Positions 16,837 to 24,338 of a stretch of DNA of 64,000 nt are shown piece by piece. The notes beneath the pieces are model-generated. The model worked only from the letters and a program-made list of their open reading frames with translations. It was not told where the DNA came from and did no database searches. Location: assembly GCF_029892565.1 (NCBI RefSeq), contig NZ_JARXVH010000004.1, positions 124,001 through 188,000 of the forward strand. The letters run 5' to 3'. Made by a program: the position numbers and the translations under genes. Position 1 is the stretch's first letter; every line of letters starts with the position of its first letter. Origin of the DNA: Streptomyces pseudovenezuelae. GTDB taxonomy: Bacteria; Actinomycetota; Actinomycetes; Streptomycetales; Streptomycetaceae.

Positions 16837-17757
16837 GTGGACATACTGCACGATCACCTTGCGCGGGCCCGCGCCTCCGGTGCCGTCTTCGCCCGGACGG
16901 TGGCCGAGCCGCCGTGGGGGCTGCGGCTGGCCGGTTCGATCCAGCTGTCCGTGCACACGGTCGTGCGGGGCAGGGGGTGGTTGTGGCTCCACGACGACCC
17001 CGGCAGCGCGATGGAGCTCGTGCCGGGCGAGGTGACGCTCGTCCGTGGCGGCCCCGATCACTTCATCGCGCACGAGCCGGGCGCCGACTGCCTGGAACCC
17101 GAGGACTTCCGGGCGCGGCATGCCGGTGACGGGAGTTCCGATAACCCGCGGGCGACCGTCTTCCTCTGCGGCGCCTATCGGTTCTCGGGCGACATCGGCA
17201 ACGGGCTGCTGGAGGCGCTGCCGCAGACACTGACCCTGTCGGCGGCGGTCGGCGATCCGCTGAGGGACGTAATCGCGCTGCTGTCCCACGAGTTGGCCAC
17301 CCCGGCGCCGGGCGAGCCGGGCGGACCCACCGTGCTGGACCGACTCCTCGACGTCCTCCTCGTGTTCGCCATCCGCAACGACTTCCGCCGCAGCCCGACC
17401 GCGCCTCGCTGGTACCGGGCGTCCACGGACCCCCGGCTGAACGCCGCGCTCCAAGCCATGCACGAGAACGCCGCCCACCCCTGGTCCATCCCCGAACTCG
17501 CCGCCCTCAGCGGCCTGTCCAGAGCCGCCTTCGCCCGCACCTTCCGCGACGCCCTGGGTCAGACCCCCATGCAGTACCTGACCGACTGGCGAATGGCCCT
17601 CGCCCGCGACCACCTGCGCACCGGCGAACTCGGCATGAGCGCCATCTCCCACGCCGTCGGCTACGGCTCGCCGTACGCGTTCGCGGCCGCCTTCCGACGC
17701 CATCACGGGGAGCCGCCCGGGAGCTGGCGACAGCGGGAGCGGCAGCAGGATCGGTGA
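16837..17757 (+). CDS. AraC family transcriptional regulator (cupin sensor)
   Basis: Regulator of 306 residues with an N-terminal AraC-binding cupin (cupin_6 type, VDILHDHLARARASGAVFAR to about 180) and a C-terminal double HTH (WSIPELAALSGLSRAAFARTFRDALGQTPMQYLTDWRM, then LGMSAISHAVGYGSPYAFAAAFRRHHG). Start: GTG 16837 matches the usual N-terminus of this subfamily and lies 6 bases after GATACT; a start at 16762 would add 25 residues without homology. It is divergent from the NmrA/SnoaL operon, which it probably activates. Confidence 0.9.
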   Translation: MDILHDHLARARASGAVFARTVAEPPWGLRLAGSIQLSVHTVVRGRGWLWLHDDPGSAMELVPGEVTLVRGGPDHFIAHEPGADCLEPEDFRARHAGDGSSDNPRATVFLCGAYRFSGDIGNGLLEALPQTLTLSAAVGDPLRDVIALLSHELATPAPGEPGGPTVLDRLLDVLLVFAIRNDFRRSPTAPRWYRASTDPRLNAALQAMHENAAHPWSIPELAALSGLSRAAFARTFRDALGQTPMQYLTDWRMALARDHLRTGELGMSAISHAVGYGSPYAFAAAFRRHHGEPPGSWRQRERQQDR

Positions 17758-17799
17758 GTGTCGTAGCGTAAAGCGGGCAGATCGCACCGAGGAGTCGAC

Positions 17800-18321
17800 T
17801 TGTTACGTTGCGAGTCCGTCAGCAAGCGCTACGGCCGGGGGCGTTGGATCCTCCAGGACGTGGACATGAAGGTCTCGGGCGGCGATGTCCTCGCGGTCGT
17901 GGGCGACAACGGCTCCGGGAAGTCGACCCTGTTGAGGATCCTCGTGGGACTGTCCCGGCCCACGTCCGGGCAGGTGGCGGGCCGGCCGCGGCACATCGGC
18001 TCCGTACGGGACCGCTTCACCGCCCACGAGCGGATCTCCGCGCTCTCCTACCTCACACACACGGGGCGCATCCGGGGTCTGTCCGGCGCGGCGGCCCGGA
18101 CCCGGGCGGGCCGGCTGCTGGACCAACCGGCCCTGGCGGGCGGCCGGGACGCGTCGCTGCGCACCCCGTCCTCCCCGGTCAACGTGCTGCTCGCCGATCT
18201 CCAGAACGCGTCCGACTCCACGGCTCTCCTCGGCTCCACCGCCGTCCTGCTCGCGATCTCCGCGGGAGTCCTGACGGCCCCGGCGGCGACCACGCAGACG
18301 ATCAGCGCCAGAAGAAGCTGA
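17800..18321 (+). pseudogene. ABC transporter relic: ATPase N-terminus joined to a permease-like C-terminus
   Basis: An open frame of 173 codons from TTG 17800 with GAGGAG 5 bases upstream. Residues 1-115 are an ABC ATPase N-terminus: Walker A GDNGSGKST at about 37-45, TAHERISALSYLTHTGRIRGL. The Q-loop to signature (LSGGQ), Walker B and H-loop are missing. After LRTPSSP the frame changes to unrelated sequence ending in one hydrophobic helix (ALLGSTAVLLAISAGVLTAPAA), like the last segment of an ABC permease. The simplest reading is an internal deletion that fused the starts and ends of two neighbouring genes. The product cannot hydrolyse ATP. Confidence 0.8.
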
Positions 18322-18371
18322 GCCGCCGGGCGAACAGGGGTTTTCCAACTCCCCGGTGCCGGCGGACAGGC

Positions 18372-19028
18372 TCAGGCGGCGGCATCCCCGTGATCCCCGG
18401 ACACGAGGGCCAGGATGTGAGGGACCGCCTCGCGCAGACTGACGAAGTGGCGATGCACGCCCTCCACCGCGACAGCCGCGTTCACTCCCCACACCGTCAT
18501 TCCGGCACGCAGCCCGGCCTGCACTCCGGAGGGAGCATCCTCGATGACCAGGCACTCTTCCGGCTCGGCACCCAGTCGTGCGGCGGCCCGCAGATACGGA
18601 ACCGGAGAGGGCTTGCCCTCCTCCACCGCCACCGCGTCCACGATCACGCCCGGTACCGGCAGACCCGTCCGCAGAAAACGGCCGCGCACCCGGTGCTCGT
18701 AGTTCGAGGTCACCAGCGCCCATGCCCCGGCCGGAAGACCGTGCAGCAGCTCCGACGCGCCGTCGAAGGCCGCATAGACGCCGGTTCGTACGTCCTCGTC
18801 CTCCAGCTCGTGCAACGTGGCCAGGCACTCGCGCGGATCGCGGTCCGGGGCAACCCGCGCGAACGTCTCCATGGGCCGCGTCCGCAGGGCCACCCGGTAG
18901 ACGTCCCCCGCATCAAGTCCGTACCGCTCGGCCCAGGTTCCCCAGACCCGGCGCTGGTTGCTCACCGCGTCGATCAGGGTGCCGTCGACGTCGAACAAGA
19001 CGTACTTATCGCGCAGTTCACTGGTCAC
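18372..19028 (-). CDS. HAD-superfamily phosphatase (beta-phosphoglucomutase/GPP type)
   Basis: Soluble phosphohydrolase or phosphomutase of 218 residues. HAD motif I DVDGTL with Asp nucleophile and acid/base at about 14-16, motif II TSN, motif III Lys in EEGKPSP and motif IV EDAPSGVQAG are all intact, with a helical C1 cap. The motif IV wording (EDAPSGVQAGLRAGM) is typical of sugar-phosphate or glycerol-phosphate phosphatases. GTG 19028 follows a GATGAT box by 6 bases. Four 8-bp tandem repeats lie just upstream at 19051-19082. Confidence 0.92.
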   Translation of the reverse strand: MTSELRDKYVLFDVDGTLIDAVSNQRRVWGTWAERYGLDAGDVYRVALRTRPMETFARVAPDRDPRECLATLHELEDEDVRTGVYAAFDGASELLHGLPAGAWALVTSNYEHRVRGRFLRTGLPVPGVIVDAVAVEEGKPSPVPYLRAAARLGAEPEECLVIEDAPSGVQAGLRAGMTVWGVNAAVAVEGVHRHFVSLREAVPHILALVSGDHGDAAA

Positions 19029-19050
19029 ACATCGATCATCCCAGCCCGCA

Positions 19051-19082
19051 GGCAGGGAGGCAGGGAGGCAGGGAGGCAGGGA
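19051..19082. repeat. Tandem repeat (GGCAGGGA)x4
   Basis: Four perfect head-to-tail copies of an 8-bp unit in the divergent gap between the HAD phosphatase and a small membrane-protein gene. Such short repeats vary by replication slippage. It lies 23 bp upstream of the phosphatase start, so a copy-number change could move promoter elements. Confidence 0.9.
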
Positions 19083-19142
19083 CAGCCTTGGGCACTCCCA
19101 TGGGTACGGCTACTCAGGCGCTCCCCCTCCTCCATCGCGACG

Positions 19143-19412
19143 ATGGTCCGCATGAGGAACTTCGTGGCCGCGCTCGCGCTCCTGCCCCTCAACTTCCTTG
19201 TCGTCGGATACGGGTGGCTGGCGGCCGGGATGACCGGGTGGGCGGCGAACTGGGACGAACAGCCCTACGAGCCGCCGCTGACCGAACTGGGCGTGGCCGC
19301 CGGGGTGGTGGCTGCCGTCGGGGTCGCGCTGTGGGTGGCACGGCTGCGCGGGGCGGCGGTGTTCCAGACGGTGCCGTTGCTCGTCCTCGTGCTGCTGATG
19401 ATGCCCACCTGA
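19143..19412 (+). CDS. Small integral membrane protein
   Basis: Unrecognised protein of 89 residues. Three hydrophobic segments are visible: about 8-30 (VAALALLPLNFLVVGYGWLAAGM), 48-68 (LGVAAGVVAAVGVALWVARL) and 73-88 (VFQTVPLLVLVLLMM), with a short polar loop DEQPYEPPLTEL between the first two. ATG 19143 and ATG 19152 are both possible starts and neither has a clear ribosome site. No functional motif; neighbours give no hint. Confidence 0.7.
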   Translation: MVRMRNFVAALALLPLNFLVVGYGWLAAGMTGWAANWDEQPYEPPLTELGVAAGVVAAVGVALWVARLRGAAVFQTVPLLVLVLLMMPT

Positions 19413-19514
19413 ACCGACTGCCTCACCGGCCCCATGGCGTAGACCACTTCCGTCGGGCGATACTGCGGCCGTCCAGTACCACGCACCCCACGGCGACGGA
19501 AGGACCGAACTGCC

Positions 19515-20804
19515 TTGCCTTCTCTACGTGTTCGGATCGGTGTACTCGGCCTGGCCCTGATGGCCGGGCTGGCCTCCCCCACGACGGCGACCGCCGCCGA
19601 GACGGTCCCCTCACCCACCGTCGAGGAGCAACGGCTCGACAAGGCCGTACCGCAGGAGATCCTCCAACGGTCCGGATTCGACGACGTGGCACCGGAGTTC
19701 GCCCGGGCGCTCGACCGGGCCCGCTCCTATGCCGAGGCCCGGCGGATCGCCGTACGCGAGGGGTCTGCGCTGTGGCGGCGGGCCGTGGACCGGGCGCAGG
19801 GGCGCGGGCCGGCGGGCGGGGATCTGAGCCGGGACGACGACCGGCCGCTGTACTGGGCGCGGCTCGGGCTGACGAAGGAAGTACGCACCTGGGAGCCGGA
19901 GTTCGCGCTGAGCGAGGCCCGACGTGCCTCGCTGATCGACGCGTTGGAGCGGACGTCGCGGGGGCAGGAGGACGTCCGTTACCCGCACAGGTCCCAGCAA
20001 GGGAAGGGCGTCAACTCCTCGCACGGGAAGGGCGTCAAGCGGATCCTCGTGACCGGCTTCGACCCGTTCACGCTGGACCGGGACATCCGGATCTCCAATC
20101 CGTCCGGGGCCACCGCGCTCGCGCTCGACGGCACGGTGATCAGGACGGCGGAGGGGCCTGCGCGGATCGAGACCGTCGTGTTCCCGGTACGTTGGCAGGA
20201 CTTCGCGGACGGAACGGTGGAGCGGACGCTGCGGCCGTATCTGAAGCAGGTGGACCTGTTCACGACCGTGAGCCAGGGGCGGGTCGGCCGGATCGACGTC
20301 GAGCGGACCAACGGGGCCTGGCGGGGCGGCTTCCCGGACAACGACAACGTCAGCCGGACGGAGACCGTCCCGGTGACCGACCCGGCCTCGCAGCCGCAGT
20401 GGACGACCACGACCCTGCCGTACACCGCGATCGTGGCCGCCGACACGGGGCGCTTCCCGGTGTACGACCACACGGAGGTCACCGAGATCCCGGCGGGCGG
20501 GACAACTCCGGTCGTACGAGCGGACGGACCGACGGCGGGGTCGACGGCGCGGGCCGGGGGCGGTGGGGACTACCTCTCCAACGAGATCGCGTACCGGGCG
20601 ACGTTGCTGCGCGACCGGCTCGGTCTGCACGACACGCTGCCGGGTGGGCATGTCCACACGCCGGTGCTGCAGTTCGGGACGGGCAACACGGATCCGGCGA
20701 CGGGGACGGTGACCGATCCGACGTTCGTGCAGAACCGGTTGGACATCATCGATCAGGTGCGGGCGATCGTGACGGTGGCGGCGGATGTGACGTTCGGGGA
20801 GTAA
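19515..20804 (+). CDS. Secreted pyroglutamyl-peptidase-like protein (C15) with Ser at the Cys position
   Basis: 429 residues with a Sec signal peptide (hydrophobic 8-22, cleavage near TATAAE), an extra helical domain (about 35-165) and a C15 domain from VKRILVTGFDPF (about 174) onward. C15 enzymes remove N-terminal pyroglutamate using Glu-Cys-His. Here Glu (E263 in DVERTN) and His (H381 in GGHVHTP) line up, but the nucleophile position in the AGTFVCN-like motif reads GGDYLSN, so S355 replaces Cys. An in-frame 14-bp repeat (20001-20014, 20025-20038) duplicates GKGV just before the domain. TTG start with GGAAGGA upstream. Whether it is a serine-dependent enzyme or inactive is open. Confidence 0.88.
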   Translation: MPSLRVRIGVLGLALMAGLASPTTATAAETVPSPTVEEQRLDKAVPQEILQRSGFDDVAPEFARALDRARSYAEARRIAVREGSALWRRAVDRAQGRGPAGGDLSRDDDRPLYWARLGLTKEVRTWEPEFALSEARRASLIDALERTSRGQEDVRYPHRSQQGKGVNSSHGKGVKRILVTGFDPFTLDRDIRISNPSGATALALDGTVIRTAEGPARIETVVFPVRWQDFADGTVERTLRPYLKQVDLFTTVSQGRVGRIDVERTNGAWRGGFPDNDNVSRTETVPVTDPASQPQWTTTTLPYTAIVAADTGRFPVYDHTEVTEIPAGGTTPVVRADGPTAGSTARAGGGGDYLSNEIAYRATLLRDRLGLHDTLPGGHVHTPVLQFGTGNTDPATGTVTDPTFVQNRLDIIDQVRAIVTVAADVTFGE

Positions 20805-20843
20805 CCGACGTCCAGGGCAAGGCTGTTGCACTGGGCGCGAGGT

Positions 20844-21647
20844 TCAGGGCCAGAGCCGCTTGCCTTCGGTGTCGGGTTCGTTCTCGGGCGGGCCCGCGCC
20901 GGTGTCCTCGTCCAGCAGGTCGCGGGCCATCATCGTCGCGCCCGCGACCGCGCCCGGCATCAGGAAGACCGCGACGAACGGAACCAGGAAGGCCACGGCC
21001 AGCGGGGTGCCGAAGCCCCAGACCAGGGTCTTGCGAGAACGCAGGAGGGCGAGTCGGGCGCGCAGGTCGACGCCTCGTCGCTGGAGCGCTACGGCGGCGA
21101 GTTCCTCGGTGAGGAAGAACCCGGTGACGAAGAACCCGATCACCGGGATCGCCGTCTGTCCGACGAAGGGGAGAAAGCCGAGGCCGAAGAGCAGAACACC
21201 CCAGACCGCGGCACGCACGAGGATCCGCAGGCTGTCACGGGCCGAGATCCACAACTCCCGCCAGAGCGGCAGCCCCGACTCGGGCGCGGTCCCGTCCGGG
21301 GAGAGGTCCCGGTCGACCTTCTCGGAGAGGTTCTCGTAGAAGGGCTGGCCTATCAGGAGAGTCATCGCGGTGAAGGTGAGCACGGAGAGGAGAAGGGCGA
21401 GCGCGAACAGTACGGCGGTCAGGAACCCGCGGAAGAGACCGAGCCACGGGCTCGACCAGTCGTCGGCGAAGGGCGTGGCCCAGGTGACGAAGTCCTCGCC
21501 CCAGAGGGCCAACGCCGTCAGCGCCGCGAGATAGAGGACAAGCGTGATGAGCCCCGGCAACAGGCCGAAGCCGTACTGCTTGCCGTGTCGGGCCGCCCAG
21601 TGATGGCCCTTCAGAAGGTACGTGAAGCCGGCCCCTAGATCTCGCAT
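20844..21647 (-). CDS. EI24/CysZ-like integral membrane protein
   Basis: 267 residues with four to six membrane segments (about 25-50, 75-105, 150-175, 180-205 and 215-240) arranged as in the EI24/CysZ family. CysZ proteins are sulfate channels in proteobacteria; the actinobacterial EI24 members are of unproven function. The C-terminal tail is acidic and soluble. ATG 21647 lies 6 bases after TAGGCT on the minus strand. Convergent with the pyroglutamyl-peptidase-like gene. Confidence 0.88.
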   Translation of the reverse strand: MRDLGAGFTYLLKGHHWAARHGKQYGFGLLPGLITLVLYLAALTALALWGEDFVTWATPFADDWSSPWLGLFRGFLTAVLFALALLLSVLTFTAMTLLIGQPFYENLSEKVDRDLSPDGTAPESGLPLWRELWISARDSLRILVRAAVWGVLLFGLGFLPFVGQTAIPVIGFFVTGFFLTEELAAVALQRRGVDLRARLALLRSRKTLVWGFGTPLAVAFLVPFVAVFLMPGAVAGATMMARDLLDEDTGAGPPENEPDTEGKRLWP

Positions 21648-21808
21648 GCGGGAAGCCTATCGGCGGGCGGGTGCGGGGTCGGGGGGCGGTGTCTGTGTGG
21701 GCGGCTGTTGGGGGCGGCGGTCCGAAGACACCCAGGCACGATGTGATCCCTCGCCAAAGGTAGCCGCCATCGCAGAACAGCCCAGCGTGGCGGTGGCATC
21801 CTTGGCCG

Positions 21809-22480
21809 GTGTACTCATCTGGTCACGTAGGCGCCGTGTTCTTCGATGTCGACGGCACCCTCGTCCCGGGGACCAGTTCGTCGGTGTTCCTGGCCGGCTT
21901 CCTGGGTCATCGGGAGGAGTTGGCCGAGGCTGAGGACGGCTACGCCTCTGGTGCTCTGGACAATTGGCAGGTGTCCGAGCTGGATGCGGCGGGCTGGGCA
22001 GGCGTGTCCGTGGAGCGGGTCTCCGGCTGGCTCGACGGGCTTCCTCTGGTTCTGGGTATCGCGGAGAGTGTGGCCTGGTGCCGGCAGAACCGGCTGGTGC
22101 CTGTGCTGGCCACCTTGGCCTGGTCCCCGGTCGGCAGCTACCTGGCCCAGCGCTTCGGCTTCCATTCGTTCAGCGGACCTCGGCTGGAGATCACCGATCG
22201 CCGGTTCACCGGCCGTGTGGCCCACCACTTCGACGAGCACGACAAACGAGACTTCGCCCTTGGGCGGGCCCAGGAGCTGGGGCTGGCCCCCCACTCATGC
22301 GGAGCTGTCGGAGACAGCCGGTCCGACCTGCCGCTCTTCGCGTCTGTCGGGTTGAGCGTGGCGTTCAACGCCTCGGCGGACGCGCGGGCAGCGGCAACGG
22401 CAACGGCAACGGTGGATGACGAAGACCTGCGAAGCGTCCTTCCCGTCTTGAGCCGCCTGCTCACGAGCGTCGCTGGATGA
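21809..22480 (+). CDS. HAD-IB phosphatase (SerB-like)
   Basis: Phosphatase of 223 residues in the phosphoserine phosphatase-like HAD-IB subfamily. Motif I FFDVDGTLV (about 11-19), a helical C1 cap, the motif II region LATLAWSPVG where Thr or Ser follows, and motif IV VGDSRSDLPLF. The substrate may be phosphoserine or a lipid or sugar phosphate. GTG 21809 start is 6 bases after CATCCT. A short in-frame GCAACG triplication encodes ATATAT near the C-terminus. The 3' end overlaps the convergent DUF1707 gene by 20 bp. Confidence 0.85.
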   Translation: MYSSGHVGAVFFDVDGTLVPGTSSSVFLAGFLGHREELAEAEDGYASGALDNWQVSELDAAGWAGVSVERVSGWLDGLPLVLGIAESVAWCRQNRLVPVLATLAWSPVGSYLAQRFGFHSFSGPRLEITDRRFTGRVAHHFDEHDKRDFALGRAQELGLAPHSCGAVGDSRSDLPLFASVGLSVAFNASADARAAATATATVDDEDLRSVLPVLSRLLTSVAG

Positions 22481-23009
22481 CCTTCGCGTGCAGGAGCTTC
22501 CCGGCGAGTTCGATGCGGAGGCGGGGAGTGGCGGCCGACTTCTTGGGGCGGAGTTTGACCTTGGAGTAGGTGAGGTTGAGTTCGTCGGTGTTGAACTCGA
22601 TGTCTCGCGCGCCGACGAAGAACAGCTTGCCGTGGACCAGGTCCGTTTCGATGCGCAGGACGTCCGCGGTGATCGCCGCGTGGGTGAAGTCGAAGGTGAC
22701 TCGGCACAGTTGGGTGCGGAGTTCGATGCGGGCCGGTACCGACCAGCGGCCCTCGCGTATGTATGTGCCGCCGTGTTGCTCGACCACCAGTACGTCTTTG
22801 GCCTTGGCTGTCGGGGCGACCGGGAGGTCGGCCGTCAGCTCCGCCAACTCGCCCAGTGTTCGGGCCGTCAGCGCGCTCTCCAGCCGTATGTCGAGTTCCT
22901 CGGCGTCGAGTCGGCCGTCGCCGGCGGCGATCCGCAGGACGTCCACGACCCGGTCGCGGTCCTCGTGCGACGCCCGCAGGTCGGGCAGGTCGGGCAGGTC
23001 ATTCGACAT
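22461..23009 (-). CDS. DUF1707 (SHOCT-like) domain protein
   Basis: 182 residues. The N-terminal DUF1707 domain (LRASHEDRDRVVDVLRIAAGDGRLDAEELDIRLESALTARTLGELAELTADLP at about 10-62) is a short helical module found across Actinobacteria, often on membrane proteins; here it is followed by a soluble beta-rich C-terminus (about 75-180) that resembles a cell-wall-active-antibiotic-response type domain. No membrane helix. ATG 23009 lies exactly 7 bases after TACCGT (leaderless); GTG 23018 is an alternative. Function unknown. Confidence 0.88.
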   Translation of the reverse strand: MSNDLPDLPDLRASHEDRDRVVDVLRIAAGDGRLDAEELDIRLESALTARTLGELAELTADLPVAPTAKAKDVLVVEQHGGTYIREGRWSVPARIELRTQLCRVTFDFTHAAITADVLRIETDLVHGKLFFVGARDIEFNTDELNLTYSKVKLRPKKSAATPRLRIELAGKLLHAKVIQRRS

Positions 23010-23069
23010 GGCAGTCACGGTAGCGGGGCGGGGTCGCGGCCACCAGGTACGGCGTCTCCCGCGCCCCCC

Positions 23070-23930
23070 TCAAGCAGGCACCGCCACCACAACCCCCCGC
23101 TCCCCCGCCGGCGCCACCGCCGCACTCACCCGTACCGCCGCCGAACGAGCCAACCGCCCCGCCCTCGACGCCACCGCAAGCAGAAGCGGCTGGAGTTGTT
23201 CCAGGCTCGATACCAGCAGCTCCTCGCCCGCGATCAGTACCGGTCGGACGGTCTGGGTCGTCGCCGCTGCCGCCTCCGTGAGGTCCGCCAGGGGGGACAG
23301 GGCGGCGCGGGCCACTCCCGCTCCCGCTGTCGCCGCCCGTTCCGCCAAGGCCACCTGGAGGGGCAGCAGGGGAGCGAGTGTCGACGTCAACGCGTCGGCC
23401 ATGCGGCGGAGTTCAGGGGACCCGTCACGCAACACCTCCGCCGTGGAGCGGATCACCGGGGTCGCCGCGAGGAGCGCGCCCGCCATCAGCCCAGCCACGG
23501 CGGGCAGCAGAGGAGAGGTCGCCTCGATCAGGTCTCCGACGGCCGTCGCGAACTCCTCCACCGCCGGCTCCACCGCGTCCAGCACCGGGAGGAGGCTGTC
23601 GCCCAGGGCCGCGAGGAGGGCCTGGGCCGGCTCGCTGACCGGGTGTACGGCCAAGGGCGCGCCCGACGTACCGAGGCGCGTCAGGGTGTCGACCATTCGG
23701 TAGAAGGCCTCCTGGGCCTGCGGGGACGCGCTCGCCTCGGCCAGCTCCGCCGTCGTCTCGCGCAGGACGCGCAACGCCTCGGCGCCCGAACCGTCCCGTG
23801 GATCAAAGGTGTTGATCGCGATCCTGGTGATGTTGCCGGCCGTGTCCAGGAGCTGGCCGGTGATGTCGGTCGTGTTGCGTGCCATGCGCAGTACGTCGTC
23901 CCTGCTGGGGAGCGAAGGGATCGTTGCCAC
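23070..23930 (-). CDS. Uncharacterised helical protein
   Basis: 286 residues, Ala/Leu/Glu-rich and predicted almost wholly helical, with one moderately hydrophobic stretch (LLPAVAGLMAGALLAATPVI near 145-165) and no signal peptide. I recognise no domain. GTG 23930 has GAGGAG about 6 bases upstream, which sets the start (a longer form at 23954 lacks a ribosome site). Divergent from the small gene at 24111. The amphipathic helices with regular Ala/Leu spacing would fit a membrane-associated or coiled structural protein, but this is only an impression. Confidence 0.8.
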   Translation of the reverse strand: MATIPSLPSRDDVLRMARNTTDITGQLLDTAGNITRIAINTFDPRDGSGAEALRVLRETTAELAEASASPQAQEAFYRMVDTLTRLGTSGAPLAVHPVSEPAQALLAALGDSLLPVLDAVEPAVEEFATAVGDLIEATSPLLPAVAGLMAGALLAATPVIRSTAEVLRDGSPELRRMADALTSTLAPLLPLQVALAERAATAGAGVARAALSPLADLTEAAAATTQTVRPVLIAGEELLVSSLEQLQPLLLAVASRAGRLARSAAVRVSAAVAPAGERGVVVAVPA

Positions 23931-24110
23931 GGGGTCTCTCCTCGCCTCGCACACCGCCGCCGGTGGGCGCCGCCGCTCTCAGCATGCCCCGATCGCACCC
24001 ACCTGGATGCGCCATCCAGGCATCGATGCCGCGAACTCCTTCCTCGCGCGGTTGAGTCGAACAGGTACATCTCGCCGTACCGATCTCAGGAAGCCCAGGA
24101 GGAGGTACCC

Positions 24111-24323
24111 GTGCGCATCACGCGAACCGTCCCGGTGAGACACGCCCCTCACGCCGCCCTGGCCGTCCCGACAGCCACCCCCTTCCCCGGACAGGCGTCC
24201 GTCGCCGGCGGCCCACAGGTCCTCCCTTTCGGCACGGAGCCCCTCTTCCGGGATCACCCGCAGGGGGAACTCCCGCAGGTCGGACGGGCGTTGTTCACCA
24301 TGGCGCACGCGCGCAGCGGCTGA
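24111..24323 (+). CDS. Small protein upstream of an esterase
   Basis: 70 residues, unrecognised. The support is translational: GTG 24111 has a near-perfect AGGAGGT 5-6 bases upstream and the frame stops 15 bases before the next gene, whose own GAGGAG ribosome site follows, so a two-gene operon is likely. The protein is Pro/His/Arg-rich with no hydrophobic segment (PVRHAPHAALAVP, PLFRDHPQG). It could be a leader peptide or a small functional protein. Confidence 0.6.
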   Translation: MRITRTVPVRHAPHAALAVPTATPFPGQASVAGGPQVLPFGTEPLFRDHPQGELPQVGRALFTMAHARSG

Positions 24324-24338
24324 GATCGAGGAGAGCGG

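Noticed and set aside
19051..19082. Possible CRISPR-like array
   Set aside because: Units are 8 bp and directly adjacent without spacers; no cas gene is present. It is a simple tandem repeat.
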